A DNA stretch of 64,000 bases from Kingella pumchi (GCF_022288825.1 NZ_JAKOOW010000037.1:31713-95712), one strand, 5' to 3'. Positions 8,545 to 16,866 are shown, counted from the stretch's first letter. Numbers and translations are program-made. The notes: generated by a model not told the origin, from the sequence alone.

Positions 8545-9363
8545 CTACCATTTTACCCAACCGGCCCAATAAGTCAGCAGTATCACCCCGCCGAACACGA
8601 TGCGGTAATACGCAAACGGCACATAGTTTTTGGCCGAGACAAATTTCAAAAGCGCCCTAACCGCCAGCAGGCCGGCAACGAAAGCGGCGCCAAAGCCGAC
8701 GGCAATCAGGCCGATATCGGCCAGCGTAAACAGCGCGCGGTGCTTGAACACATCGTAAGCAGTAGCCGCCACCATTACCGGCACGGCAAGAAAAAACGAA
8801 AATTCGGTGGCGGCTTTGCGGCTGATGCCCCACCACATGCCGCCCATAATGGTGCTGCCCGAGCGCGAGGTACCGGGCACCAGCGCCAATACCTGCGCCA
8901 AGCCGACCACCAGCGCATCGCGGATACGCATATCGTCAACGCTCTGTACCCGCGCTTCGGTGCGGGCGCTGCGTTTTTCCACCCACAAAATCACCAAAGC
9001 ACCGACCACCAGCGCCACGGCCACGCTTAGCGGATTAAACAGCTTTTCTTTAATCTGTTTGCTAAACAGCAAGCCCATCACTGCAGCCGGAATAAAGGCC
9101 ACCGCCAGATTGAGCACAAATCGGTTGGCCGCCGCATCCCTGCCCAAGCCCTTCAGCACCGAAACAAAGCGCTGGCGGTATTCCACCACCACCGCCAATA
9201 CCGCGCCAAGCTGGATGGCGATTTCAAATACCTTGCCTTTGCTGTGAAAATCCAGCAGCGATTCAAACACTATCAGATGCCCCGTGCTGGAAATCGGCAG
9301 AAACTCGGTCAGCCCTTCGATAATGCCCAGCAGCAGCGCTTTCAAAAAAATCAGTACATCCAC
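8545..9363 (-). CDS. uppP: Undecaprenyl-diphosphatase UppP (BacA)
   Basis: An integral membrane phosphatase of 272 residues that recycles undecaprenyl diphosphate for peptidoglycan and glycan synthesis. The family motifs are present: LLLGIIEGLTEFLPISSTGHL near the start (split here as EGLTEFLP and SSTGHL), PGTSRSGSTI in the middle, and repeated membrane helices to the end. The likely start is the GTG at 9361-9363 giving MDVLIFLKALLLG, which matches neisserial homologues; the longer frame from 9396 adds a non-hydrophobic leader. Confidence 0.92.
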   Translation of the reverse strand: MDVLIFLKALLLGIIEGLTEFLPISSTGHLIVFESLLDFHSKGKVFEIAIQLGAVLAVVVEYRQRFVSVLKGLGRDAAANRFVLNLAVAFIPAAVMGLLFSKQIKEKLFNPLSVAVALVVGALVILWVEKRSARTEARVQSVDDMRIRDALVVGLAQVLALVPGTSRSGSTIMGGMWWGISRKAATEFSFFLAVPVMVAATAYDVFKHRALFTLADIGLIAVGFGAAFVAGLLAVRALLKFVSAKNYVPFAYYRIVFGGVILLTYWAGWVKW

Positions 9364-9445
9364 AATCCAACCATTCCGGCCGCATCGCGCAGCCAAGCAA
9401 TCAATATGCCGAAACCGCTGCGACAGCGGCTTCAGGCAAACCGAT

Positions 9446-9480
9446 GCAGCCTGAAACGCACCGGCGTTTTTCAGGCTGCT
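9446..9480 (-). terminator. Uptake-sequence hairpin after dsbA
   Basis: GCAGCCTGAAACGC and the inverse GCGTTTTTCAGGCTGC flank a short loop, 26 bases past the dsbA stop on the minus strand. Confidence 0.65.
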
Positions 9481-9505
9481 TCAGTAGGTGCAAACAGCAA
9501 AACCG

Positions 9506-10192
9506 TTAGCGCGCAGCTTCTTTAGACAGGCTCAGCCCTTTGCTTTTGTAGGCGCCTTTGGCGGCCGGCTCGGGCATATTGCGCTCCTTGCGCACTTTGG
9601 CGATCAACTCGTCCATGGTTTGCATGCTTTGCTGGGTCAGACCGTGCGAAAACAGCATTTTGTATTTGCCGCCGATGATTACGGTCGGCGTGCCTTCGAT
9701 ATTGTATTTGGTGGTCAGTTCGGCCATCTGCTTGGCTTTGGCGGCATTGCCGCTGTCCTGATAGGCGGCGAGCAGGCGCTTGCCGAAACGCTGGCGGCCG
9801 ATCCATTCGACGGCGGTGGTCGGATTCCACAGCTCGATATGCTTGTCGAACACCGCAGAGAAAATCGCCGGATTGGCCTGCTGTTTCAAGCCGGACTGGT
9901 TCACCGCTACCGCCAGCCGCGCCAAACCGGCATGGCGTGGCGACCACACCACCTGCTCGGTGCGGAAATAAGTGTCCGAAGGCAGCGAGCGCACGTGTTT
10001 GAGCAGAATCGGATCAAGATTTTTGCAGTGGATGCAATCGTAGCTGAAAAATTCGACGACTTCGATTTTGTCCTGGTGCAGCGCTTCAACCGGCTGTTTT
10101 ACCACTTCGTAATCGGTGCCTTCGGTCAGGGCGTGAGCGGAGCCGAAAGCCAGTGCCAGCAGGCCGGTGAACAGGGTGGTTTTGAATTTCAT
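9506..10192 (-). CDS. dsbA: Thiol:disulfide interchange protein DsbA
   Basis: A periplasmic oxidoreductase of 228 residues that introduces disulfides into exported proteins. A signal peptide (about 1-21) is followed by a thioredoxin fold with the active site CIHC (Cys53 and Cys56) in EFFSYDCIHCKNLDP, and the cis-Pro motif in GTPTVIIGG. Neisseriaceae often have several DsbA paralogues, so which one this is cannot be told from here. It lies 36 bases after the SPOR-domain gene on the same strand and may share its transcript. Confidence 0.9.
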   Translation of the reverse strand: MKFKTTLFTGLLALAFGSAHALTEGTDYEVVKQPVEALHQDKIEVVEFFSYDCIHCKNLDPILLKHVRSLPSDTYFRTEQVVWSPRHAGLARLAVAVNQSGLKQQANPAIFSAVFDKHIELWNPTTAVEWIGRQRFGKRLLAAYQDSGNAAKAKQMAELTTKYNIEGTPTVIIGGKYKMLFSHGLTQQSMQTMDELIAKVRKERNMPEPAAKGAYKSKGLSLSKEAAR

Positions 10193-10228
10193 GCGGATTC
10201 CTTCAAGTGTTTGCTGTGGATGGGATGA

Positions 10229-11203
10229 TTAGCGGCTCTGCACCGCGATGCCGTTGCTCTGCAACAGTTTGCGCGTGCGTTCGGCTTCTTTGCTGTCCAG
10301 CGCGCCGGTTTCTACGCGGTACACGCGGCGGCCTTTGACTTCGGCTTCGACTACGCCGGTGCGCACGCCCAAAAACGCGGCGCGGGCGCGCTGGTCGTCG
10401 GCGGCCTGGCGGCTGGAATAGGAACCGAGCCGCAATCTGCTGCGGGCGGCTTTTTCAGGCTGCCCTTCTTCGGTTTTGGCTTTGGCATCGCTTTTCGCTT
10501 CGGCTTTGTCTTTGGCGGTTTTGGCCTGGCTTTCGCGTTTGGCGGCCTGCTCGCGCTCAAACTTGCGGCGGGCTTCGCGGATGGCGGTTTCGCGGGCTTT
10601 TTCGATGCTGCCGCTTTCCAAAATCTGATCGGCGCTGGGTTTGACCGTTGACGGGTCAAAACGTTGTTCGGCTTTATCGGCTTTTTCCGCTTTATCGGCT
10701 TTGGCTTTGCGCTCCTGCTCTGCCCTGTCGGCTTTGGCGGCGGCTTCGCGTTCGGTTTTTTCTTTTTCCCGCTCGCGCCGGCGTTCGCGCTCCTGCTCGC
10801 GTTCTCTTTCCGCCTGCTCTTCGCTTAATTCGTCGCGTTCGGCTTTTTCAGGCTGCCGGCGTTTGTCGCGGATTTCTTCGTCTTCCGCTGCGGGGCGGGT
10901 TTTCTTTGGTCTGTCGTCCAATATAGTTTCATCGAAACCTTTTTCAGGCTGCCTGCTTTCAGGCTGCTTGGGCGTTTCGGGGCGGAAAGCGGATTCGCCG
11001 CGCGCCTGCTCGGGCTGCAGCGCTTCGGGCTTGAGCACCTCGGTGCGGGCGGCTTTGTCGCTGCGCTGACCGGCGGGCTGCTTGAAATCGTGCTGCTTGT
11101 TGTTGTTGATGACAAACAGCACGCCAGCCACGGTAATCAGGCTGACGATGGCGCCGATCATAAAGCTGAGCAGGCCTTTGCCGCGCTGGGTGTCGGGATA
11201 CAT
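10229..11203 (-). CDS. SPOR-domain membrane protein (FtsN-like)
   Basis: A 324-residue bitopic protein: a short cytoplasmic start, one membrane helix (about 11-32), a very long Lys/Arg/Glu/Ala-rich linker (about 40-250) and a C-terminal SPOR domain (about 255-324). SPOR domains bind denuded septal glycan, so a role at the division site is likely. The linker holds several QPEK or QPES tracts that are in-frame translations of uptake sequences. The start at 11203 has AAAGG; the open frame runs 27 codons further. A true FtsN identity is not shown. Confidence 0.75.
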   Translation of the reverse strand: MYPDTQRGKGLLSFMIGAIVSLITVAGVLFVINNNKQHDFKQPAGQRSDKAARTEVLKPEALQPEQARGESAFRPETPKQPESRQPEKGFDETILDDRPKKTRPAAEDEEIRDKRRQPEKAERDELSEEQAEREREQERERRREREKEKTEREAAAKADRAEQERKAKADKAEKADKAEQRFDPSTVKPSADQILESGSIEKARETAIREARRKFEREQAAKRESQAKTAKDKAEAKSDAKAKTEEGQPEKAARSRLRLGSYSSRQAADDQRARAAFLGVRTGVVEAEVKGRRVYRVETGALDSKEAERTRKLLQSNGIAVQSR

Positions 11204-11350
11204 AGGGAACCTTTGTCGGATGGAATCGGTGCGCGCGGCTGCCGGTTGCGGCGGCTGTGCGGCGAAAGCGGCGCATTTTAGCAAATCTGGCCGCCGAAAT
11301 GAATATTGCCGGTTTTGCCTTGCGCCGCCGCCATCGGAAACGCCGCTGCC

Positions 11351-11381
11351 GCAGGGTTTTCAGGCAGCCTGAAAACCCTGC
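11351..11381 (-). terminator. Palindromic uptake-sequence terminator at the rarA end
   Basis: Arms GCAGGGTTTTCAGG and CCTGAAAACCCTGC surround a 3-base loop, six bases past the rarA stop. One uptake sequence has been extended into a perfect hairpin. Confidence 0.7.
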
Positions 11382-11387
11382 GACGCC

Positions 11388-12698
11388 TTAAGCGCCCTCT
11401 TCTGCCGCTTCGTCCAGACTTTTCAGCCAGGCCAGTTTTTCGGCAATTTTGCTTTCCAGGCCGCGCGGCACGGGGCGGTAGAAATCCGGTTCGTCCAGGC
11501 CTTCGGGCATATAGGTTTCGCCGGCGGCGTAAGCGTGCGGTTCGTTGTGGGCGTAGCGGTAGTCGCGGCCGTAGCCGAGTTCTTTCATCAGCTTGGTGGG
11601 GGCATTGCACAGGTGCACGGGTACTTCGGTGCTGCCGGTTTCGCGCACGAAGGCGCGCATTTGGTTGTAGGCGCTGTAGCCGGCGTTGGATTTAGCGGCG
11701 GCGGCCAGATACAGCACCGCTTGGGCGAGCGCCAGTTCGCCTTCGGGCGAGCCGAGCCGCTCGTAGGTTTGGGCGGCGTCGTTGGCGATGGTGAGCGCGC
11801 GCGGGTCGGCCAGGCCGATGTCTTCCCAGGCAAAACGGACGATGCGGCGGGCGAGATAGTGCGGGTCGGCGCCGCCGTCGAGCATGCGGCAGAACCAGTA
11901 CAGCGCGGCGTTGGGGTGCGAGCCGCGCATGGATTTGTGCAGGGCGGAGATTTGGTTGTAAAACTGGTCGCCGCCTTTGTCGAAACGGCGCAGCTGGGTG
12001 CCCAGGCTTTGGGCGGCAAACTCGGCGCCGATGTCGTTGAGCCCGCTGGTTTTGGCGGCTTGGAGCAGCTGTTCGAGCAGGTTGAGCAGGCGGCGGGCGT
12101 CGCCGTCGGCCGCCTGAACCAGCAGGGTGCGGGCTTCGGCGGCCAGTTTGACGCCTTGGTTTTCAGGCAGCCTGAAAACCTTGTCGGCCAGTTTGGCCAG
12201 ATCGTCGGCAGACAAAGGTTTGAGCGTGTACACCTGGGCGCGGCTCAACAGCGCGGAATTGACTTCAAACGACGGATTTTCGGTGGTGGCGCCGATAAAG
12301 GTGATCAGCCCGTTTTCCACATGGGGCAGAAAGGCGTCCTGCTGCGATTTGTTGAAACGGTGGACTTCATCGACAAACAATATGGTGCGCCTGCCCTGCT
12401 GCCAAGCCAGCTCGGCCTTCATCACCGCCTCGCGGATTTCCTTAACGCCGGAGAACACCGCCGAAATCGGCAGAAACTGGGCGTCGAAACCGCGGGCGAT
12501 AATCCGCGCCAGCGTGGTTTTGCCGATGCCCGGGCTGCCCCACAGCAGCATCGAATGCGGCACGCCGCCTTCCAGCGCCACCCGCAGCGGCTTGCCCTCG
12601 CCGATCAGGTGCTGCTGGCCGAGTACGTCGTCGAGCGACTGCGGGCGCATCCGTTCGGCCAGCGGGGCTTCGGGCGGGGCGGTAAAAAGATCTTGCAT
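11388..12698 (-). CDS. rarA: Replication-associated recombination protein RarA (MgsA)
   Basis: A 436-residue AAA+ ATPase related to clamp-loader subunits and eukaryotic WRNIP1, acting at stalled replication forks. The N-terminus carries the clamp-binding-like MQDLF start, then MRPQSLDDVLGQQHL, Walker A GSPGIGKTTLAR, Walker B FVDEVHRFNKSQQDAFLP, and sensor 1 GATTENPSFEV. The C-terminal tetramerisation region includes FYNQISALHKSMRGSHP and MLDGGADPHYLARRI. An in-frame uptake sequence encodes part of a loop near residue 175 (FRLPENQG). The leader between the -10 and the ATG also holds an uptake sequence. Confidence 0.95.
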   Translation of the reverse strand: MQDLFTAPPEAPLAERMRPQSLDDVLGQQHLIGEGKPLRVALEGGVPHSMLLWGSPGIGKTTLARIIARGFDAQFLPISAVFSGVKEIREAVMKAELAWQQGRRTILFVDEVHRFNKSQQDAFLPHVENGLITFIGATTENPSFEVNSALLSRAQVYTLKPLSADDLAKLADKVFRLPENQGVKLAAEARTLLVQAADGDARRLLNLLEQLLQAAKTSGLNDIGAEFAAQSLGTQLRRFDKGGDQFYNQISALHKSMRGSHPNAALYWFCRMLDGGADPHYLARRIVRFAWEDIGLADPRALTIANDAAQTYERLGSPEGELALAQAVLYLAAAAKSNAGYSAYNQMRAFVRETGSTEVPVHLCNAPTKLMKELGYGRDYRYAHNEPHAYAAGETYMPEGLDEPDFYRPVPRGLESKIAEKLAWLKSLDEAAEEGA

Positions 12699-12727
12699 GG
12701 CAGGCAGCCTGAAAAGGGAAAAACGGG

Positions 12728-12733
12728 ATTATA
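12728..12733 (-). promoter_or_regulatory. -10 element of rarA
   Basis: A perfect TATAAT on the minus strand lies 30 bases before the rarA start. The intervening leader consists largely of an uptake sequence. Confidence 0.45.
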
Positions 12734-12745
12734 GCGGTAGATAGC

Positions 12746-12784
12746 AAAAAGGCAGCCTGAAAACGGTTTTCAGGCTGCCTTGCT
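12746..12784. repeat. Inverted uptake-sequence pair between divergent genes
   Basis: AAGGCAGCCTGAAAAC and its inverse form a near loop-free hairpin between divergent rarA and the lipoprotein gene. Its position upstream of both genes shows that such pairs are not only terminators. Confidence 0.75.
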
Positions 12785-12844
12785 TGTTGGCAAACGCTGC
12801 TTTGGTTGATAATGGCGGCCTTAACCAAAACCAAAGGAAACGTG

Positions 12845-13222
12845 ATGAAAAAAGCCGTAGTGATTTTAAGTGCCGCCCTGTTTGCCCTGGGCGGCTGTGC
12901 CGAAACCGGCGGCCTGCTCGGCGGCGGCGCGGGGGGCGGCAGCTTCGGCGGCAACCTGATTAAAGCCTATGTGAAAAACCAGTGCAGCGCGGAGTTGAAC
13001 AAACGCAAAGAATGGCGCCTGATTACGCTGGCGATGAGCGAGCGCCAGCAGCAGGATTGGGAAGACCGCATCTGCGGCTGTGCCGCCGAAGAAGCGCCGC
13101 AGCAGATTTCCGCCGCCGATTTGGGGCAGCTGGTCAGCGAAGAAGGCCGCACCCGCGTGGTGGCGGAAGTAACCGCCAAAACCGTTACCGCCTGCTTCAA
13201 GCGGCTGTACCGCGACCGCTGA
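12845..13222 (+). CDS. Small lipoprotein of unknown function
   Basis: A predicted lipoprotein of 125 residues with lipobox LGGC (Cys18) after a basic-hydrophobic signal. A glycine-rich linker (about 20-38) follows, then a mostly helical domain with four more cysteines (QCSAE, ICGCAAE, TACFK) that could form disulfides. I recognise no family. The start at 12845 gives the signal peptide; 13 upstream codons are open. It has its own uptake-sequence terminator and seems to be monocistronic. Confidence 0.7.
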   Translation: MKKAVVILSAALFALGGCAETGGLLGGGAGGGSFGGNLIKAYVKNQCSAELNKRKEWRLITLAMSERQQQDWEDRICGCAAEEAPQQISAADLGQLVSEEGRTRVVAEVTAKTVTACFKRLYRDR

Positions 13223-13230
13223 TGCCCCGT

Positions 13231-13264
13231 CAGGCAGCCTGAAAACTTTTCAGGCTGCCTTTTC
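13231..13264 (+). terminator. Uptake-sequence hairpin after the lipoprotein gene
   Basis: CAGGCAGCCTGAAAA and TTTTCAGGCTGCCT are nearly adjacent and followed by TTTT, eight bases after the stop. Confidence 0.75.
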
Positions 13265-13296
13265 GCCGCTGCCAGCCAATATTCAAAGGAATCCCC

Positions 13297-13752
13297 ATGC
13301 AAACCCGCTCCGGCGACCTGATCGCTTTGGCCAAGGCCGGCGAATTTGATGTGATCGTTCACGGCTGCAACTGCCAGTGCGCCATGGATGCGGGCATTGC
13401 CAAACAGATTAAGGCCGAGTTCCCCGCCGCCTACGCCGCCGACTGCGCCACGCCCAAAAGCGCGGACAAACTCGGCCAGATCAGCACCGCGCAGATCGAT
13501 TGCAACGGCCACGCGCTTACCGTTGTCAATGCCTACACGCAGGCGCACTGGCGCGGCAGCGGCGTGCTGGCAGACTACGACGCCATCCGCCTGGCCATGC
13601 GCCGGATCAAAACGCAGTTTTCCGGCCGCCGCATCGCCTACCCAAAAATCGGCGCCGGCCTGGCGCGCGGCGATTGGGCGCGCATCGCCCGGATTATCGA
13701 CGAAGAACTCGCCGGCGAAACGCACACGCTGGTGCTGTACCAGCCGTGTTAA
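13297..13752 (+). CDS. Macro-domain protein
   Basis: A single macro domain of 151 residues, the fold that binds or hydrolyses ADP-ribose derivatives such as ADP-ribose-1''-phosphate or O-acetyl-ADP-ribose. Visible blocks are the strand VIVHGCNCQCAMDAGIA (about 19-35), which is the variant of the NAAN loop seen in phage-type macro domains, VVNAYTQ in the centre and YPKIGAGLARGDW near the end. The usual MGAGI is MDAGI here. It stands alone just upstream of thrC, separated from it by two uptake sequences. The substrate is not predictable from sequence. Confidence 0.8.
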   Translation: MQTRSGDLIALAKAGEFDVIVHGCNCQCAMDAGIAKQIKAEFPAAYAADCATPKSADKLGQISTAQIDCNGHALTVVNAYTQAHWRGSGVLADYDAIRLAMRRIKTQFSGRRIAYPKIGAGLARGDWARIARIIDEELAGETHTLVLYQPC

Positions 13753-13755
13753 AAT

Positions 13756-13804
13756 TTGTTCAGGCTGCCTGAACGCATCAAACGCACCCAGGCAGCCTGA
13801 AAAT
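13756..13804 (+). terminator. Uptake-sequence pair between the macro-domain gene and thrC
   Basis: A self-complementary TTCAGGCTGCCTGAA (13759-13773) is followed by a second copy near 13790-13803. They can pair within or between copies. Confidence 0.5.
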
Positions 13805-13833
13805 CCGTCCAACTCCCAACCCGAGACCCCGCC

Positions 13834-15246
13834 ATGAAATACATCAGCACCCGCGGCCAGACCGCGCCCAAAACCTTCAGCGAAGTCCTGCTTATGGGGC
13901 TTGCGCCCGACGGCGGCCTGATGATGCCCGAAGAATACCCCGCCGTCAGCGAAACCATGCTCGAGCGCTGGCGCGGCCTGAGCTATGCCGATTTGGCCTT
14001 TGAAGTAATCCGCCTGTTCGCCACCGACATCCCCGACGCGGATCTGCGCGAAATCATCAATAAAAGCTACACCGCCGAAGCCTTCGGCAGCGACGACATC
14101 ACCCCCGTACGCAGCCTGAAAGACGGCATCAAAATCCAAGGCCTTTCCAACGGCCCCACCCTCGCCTTCAAAGACATGGCGATGCAGTTTCTCGGCAACG
14201 CCTTCGAATACGTGCTCGAGCGCGAAAACCGCAGCCTGAACATCCTCGGCGCCACCAGCGGCGACACCGGCTCGGCCGCCGAATACGCTATGCGCGGCAA
14301 ACGCGGCATCCACGTTTTCATGCTCTCGCCCGAAGGCCGCATGAGCCCCTTCCAACGCGCCCAGATGTACAGCCTGCAAGACGAAAACATCGTCAATATC
14401 GCCGTGCGCGGCATGTTCGACGACTGCCAGGACATCATCAAAGCCGTCCAGTCCGACGCCCGCTTTAAAGAGCAATACCAAATCGGCACCGTCAACAGCA
14501 TCAACTTCGGCCGCATCGCCGCCCAAATCGCCTACTACTTCGCCGGCTACTTCCGCGCCACCGAAAACAACCGCGAAACCGTCAGCTTCTGCGTGCCCAG
14601 CGGCAACTTCGGCAACGTCTGCGCCGGCCACATCGCCAAACAAATGGGGCTGCCTATCCGCCGCCTGATCGTCGCCACCAACGAAAACGACGTACTCGAC
14701 CAGTTCTTCAAAACCGGCGCCTACCGCCCGCGCACCACCGAACACACCTACGTAACCTCCAGCCCGTCGATGGACATCTCCAAAGCCTCCAACTTCGAGC
14801 GCTTCATCTTCGACCTCACCGGCCGCGACACCGACCAAATCCAAGCCCTGTGGGCAGAAGTCGCCAGCGGCAAAGGTTTCGACCTGCACTTCAAGCTCGA
14901 CGAAATCCGCAAGGAATACGGCTTCGTCTCCGCCAAATCTACCCACGCCGACCGCCTGGCCACCATCCGCGCCGTTTATCAGGACGGCGACGGCCTGATC
15001 GACCCGCACACCGCCGACGGCGTCAAAGCCGCCCGCGAACTGCGCGAACCCGGTGAAACCGTCGTCTGCCTCGAAACCGCCCTGCCCGCCAAGTTTGAAG
15101 ACACCATCCGCGAAGCGCTCGGCAGCAGCGTCGCCGTCCCCCGCCCCGCCAAGCTCGACGGCCTGGAAAGCCTGCCGCAGAAAGTCATCACCGCCCCCAA
15201 CAACGCCGAAACGGTGAAAACCGTGATCCGCGAAAAACTGGCTTAA
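13834..15246 (+). CDS. thrC: Threonine synthase
   Basis: A pyridoxal-phosphate enzyme of 470 residues that converts O-phospho-L-homoserine to threonine in the cytoplasm, the last step of threonine synthesis. It starts MKYISTRGQTAPKTFSEVLL as in other proteobacterial ThrC. The PLP-binding lysine is Lys113 in GPTLAFKDMAMQ, with LGATSGDTGSAAEYA as the phosphate loop and FCVPSGNFGNVCAGH further on. Length fits the long (fungal/proteobacterial) form. The codon use is strongly biased to C/G third positions. Confidence 0.96.
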   Translation: MKYISTRGQTAPKTFSEVLLMGLAPDGGLMMPEEYPAVSETMLERWRGLSYADLAFEVIRLFATDIPDADLREIINKSYTAEAFGSDDITPVRSLKDGIKIQGLSNGPTLAFKDMAMQFLGNAFEYVLERENRSLNILGATSGDTGSAAEYAMRGKRGIHVFMLSPEGRMSPFQRAQMYSLQDENIVNIAVRGMFDDCQDIIKAVQSDARFKEQYQIGTVNSINFGRIAAQIAYYFAGYFRATENNRETVSFCVPSGNFGNVCAGHIAKQMGLPIRRLIVATNENDVLDQFFKTGAYRPRTTEHTYVTSSPSMDISKASNFERFIFDLTGRDTDQIQALWAEVASGKGFDLHFKLDEIRKEYGFVSAKSTHADRLATIRAVYQDGDGLIDPHTADGVKAARELREPGETVVCLETALPAKFEDTIREALGSSVAVPRPAKLDGLESLPQKVITAPNNAETVKTVIREKLA

Positions 15247-15265
15247 ACCACCGTTAGCCTTTTAA

Positions 15266-15350
15266 GCTTTTCAGGCTGCCCCGCACTCCGGGGCAGCCTG
15301 AAAAACCAAAAGCAGCCTGAAAGCCGGTTTTTTGGGTTTTCAGGCTGCCT
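15266..15350 (+). terminator. Two tandem uptake-sequence hairpins after thrC
   Basis: The first hairpin pairs TTTTCAGGCTGCCCCG with CGGGGCAGCCTGAAAA around four bases (15268-15304). The second pairs AAAGCAGCCTGAAA with TTTTCAGGCTGC (about 15309-15349). Confidence 0.7.
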
Positions 15351-15390
15351 GCTCCACGCCACCACCAACCATAAGCTCAAGGAACACACC

Positions 15391-15768
15391 ATGACCACCG
15401 CCCTACCCTATGCCGAGATGCTGGAACAGATGACCGATTCGATTGTCTATGCCGACTGCGAAGGCATTATCCGCTTTTGGAACCGCGCTTCGGAAGCGAT
15501 GTTCGGTTTCAGCACCGCCGAAGCGCTCGGCCAGAGTTTGGACATCATTATTCCCGAATACCTGCGCGCGCCGCATTGGCGCGGGTTTTATGCCGCTGTC
15601 GAATCGGGAAGCACCAAGCACGGCGGCAAAGCCACGCGCACCAAAGCGCTGCACAAAGACGGCAGCTTTATCTACGCCGAAGTCAGCTTCTGCATCATCA
15701 CCGGCGATAACGGCAAAGTCTGCGGCTCGCTGGCTTCGTCCCGCCCCGCGCCGCCCAAGCAGGCGTAA
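15391..15768 (+). CDS. Stand-alone PAS-domain protein
   Basis: A 125-residue protein made of one PAS domain. The blocks are DSIVYADCEGIIRFWNRASEAMFG (about 13-36), a helix with TAEALGQSLDIIIPEYLR, and the strands KDGSFIYAEVSFCIITGDNGKVCG. No output domain (kinase, cyclase, DNA-binding) is present, so it must act by binding another protein or a small ligand or cofactor. It has its own terminator and no obvious partner in the neighbourhood. Confidence 0.75.
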   Translation: MTTALPYAEMLEQMTDSIVYADCEGIIRFWNRASEAMFGFSTAEALGQSLDIIIPEYLRAPHWRGFYAAVESGSTKHGGKATRTKALHKDGSFIYAEVSFCIITGDNGKVCGSLASSRPAPPKQA

Positions 15769-15798
15769 ACCGGCACCAGTCTGAACCGGTAAAATGCC

Positions 15799-15844
15799 AA
15801 AGGCAGCCTGAAAGCCGGTTTGTCCAAACTTTCAGGCTGCCTTT
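15799..15844 (+). terminator. Uptake-sequence hairpin after the PAS gene
   Basis: AAAGGCAGCCTGAAA and TTTCAGGCTGCCTTT are separated by about 17 bases. Confidence 0.65.
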
Positions 15845-15932
15845 GGGTAAATCCAATGCCTGCCAAACTGCCTAAGCCTGCCGGCGCCTGCCCGTCCGTT
15901 TTCAGGCTGCCGGCAATGATTGAAAGAACCCC

Positions 15933-16766
15933 ATGAGCAAACCCTTCGTTCTCCACGCCGCCCTATTGACCCTGCTGCTGGCCGCCTGCCGGCCGGATGC
16001 AACGGGAAGCGGCACCGCCGTCGCCGCATCATCCCAAGCCCAACCACCAAGCTGGCGCGTGGTTTTGCTGGGCGACGAAAGCCGCAAAAACGTACTGCGC
16101 GAGTGCGTCGCCCGAAATGTCTGTCCGGCCGGCAGCGAAACGGCGTTTGCACTGCCGCCCGAACAGGCGACCGCCGCCCAAACCGCCGATACCGCGCAGC
16201 AGGCTGCGCTGGGCGTGCTGGTGGTCGATCCCGCAATCGGGCCGCTGCCCGTTACCCGCGAGCACATCGTGGTAGCGCGGCAGGCGCGTGTGCCGAAGCT
16301 GGCGGTGTTGTTCACACAAAGCGATGCGCTGGACGACAAAGACCTGCTGGAACTCGAAACCATGGAAATGCGCGATCTGCTCGAAACCTATGAAATGGAC
16401 GGCGATCATGCGCGCATTTATGTCGGCGATCAGGGGCTGCGACAACTGCTGGCCGATGCTGCCGCGCTGCTACCGCGGCCGCAGTCGTCCGCGCTGGCAG
16501 ACAGCCGCCGCCTGCACGGCTATATCTACAACCTGAGCCGCGCAGAAGGCGGCCATGCGCTGTCGGCCGGCGACAGTATGGATATCTGGATAGGCGGGCA
16601 GACGGTGCGCTGCAGGCTGGTCTCGCCGCAAGCCGTGGCCGACGGCGAAACGCCCGAAGTGCGGCTGGAAACCGAAAGGCCGCTGGCGGCCAGCGCCGGC
16701 CAGCGCTTTTTGCTGCAGCAAAACGGCAGGCTGATTGCCGCCGGCGTGGTGGAAGACGCCGAATAA
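15933..16766 (+). CDS. Predicted lipoprotein derived from elongation factor Tu
   Basis: A 277-residue predicted lipoprotein (lipobox LAAC, Cys19) that is EF-Tu-like after the signal peptide. Residues 93-158 follow the EF-Tu G domain: GPLPVTREHIVVARQ (103-117), then FTQSDALDDKDLLELETMEM, where EF-Tu has NKxDMVDDEELLELVEMEV. Residues 197-273 follow EF-Tu domain 3: IYNLSRAEGG and GQRFLLQQNGRLIAAGVV. Domain 2 is missing. The P-loop is not recognisable (LLGDESRKNVL where GHVDHGKTTL is expected) and NKxD has become TQSD, so GTP binding is unlikely. Location is presumably periplasmic or outer membrane. The family comparison is from memory of EF-Tu and the function is unknown. Confidence 0.75.
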   Translation: MSKPFVLHAALLTLLLAACRPDATGSGTAVAASSQAQPPSWRVVLLGDESRKNVLRECVARNVCPAGSETAFALPPEQATAAQTADTAQQAALGVLVVDPAIGPLPVTREHIVVARQARVPKLAVLFTQSDALDDKDLLELETMEMRDLLETYEMDGDHARIYVGDQGLRQLLADAAALLPRPQSSALADSRRLHGYIYNLSRAEGGHALSAGDSMDIWIGGQTVRCRLVSPQAVADGETPEVRLETERPLAASAGQRFLLQQNGRLIAAGVVEDAE

Positions 16767-16780
16767 AGCGCGCCGACGGC

Positions 16781-16820
16781 AAAGCAGCCTGAAAACAATC
16801 AAGCGTTTTCAGGCTGCTTT
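16781..16820 (+). terminator. Uptake-sequence hairpin after the EF-Tu-like gene
   Basis: AAAGCAGCCTGAAAAC and its inverse GTTTTCAGGCTGCTTT flank a loop of eight bases, 15 bases past the stop. Confidence 0.75.
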
Positions 16821-16866
16821 CAACTTTCAGGCTGCTGTACCGCCAACTGCCGACGAACCAAATCAT

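Noticed and set aside
10229..11203. Calling the SPOR protein FtsN
   Set aside because: Only the architecture (one helix, long linker, SPOR domain) is shared. No FtsN-specific motif could be verified.
11535..12734. A 399-codon plus-strand frame over rarA
   Set aside because: It is a shadow of the rarA coding strand. Its Gly/Val/Gln-rich composition has no family pattern.
12967..15009. A 680-codon open frame on the minus strand
   Set aside because: It lies opposite the lipoprotein, macro-domain and thrC genes. Its protein is a low-complexity Gly/Ala/Val shadow caused by the high GC of third positions.
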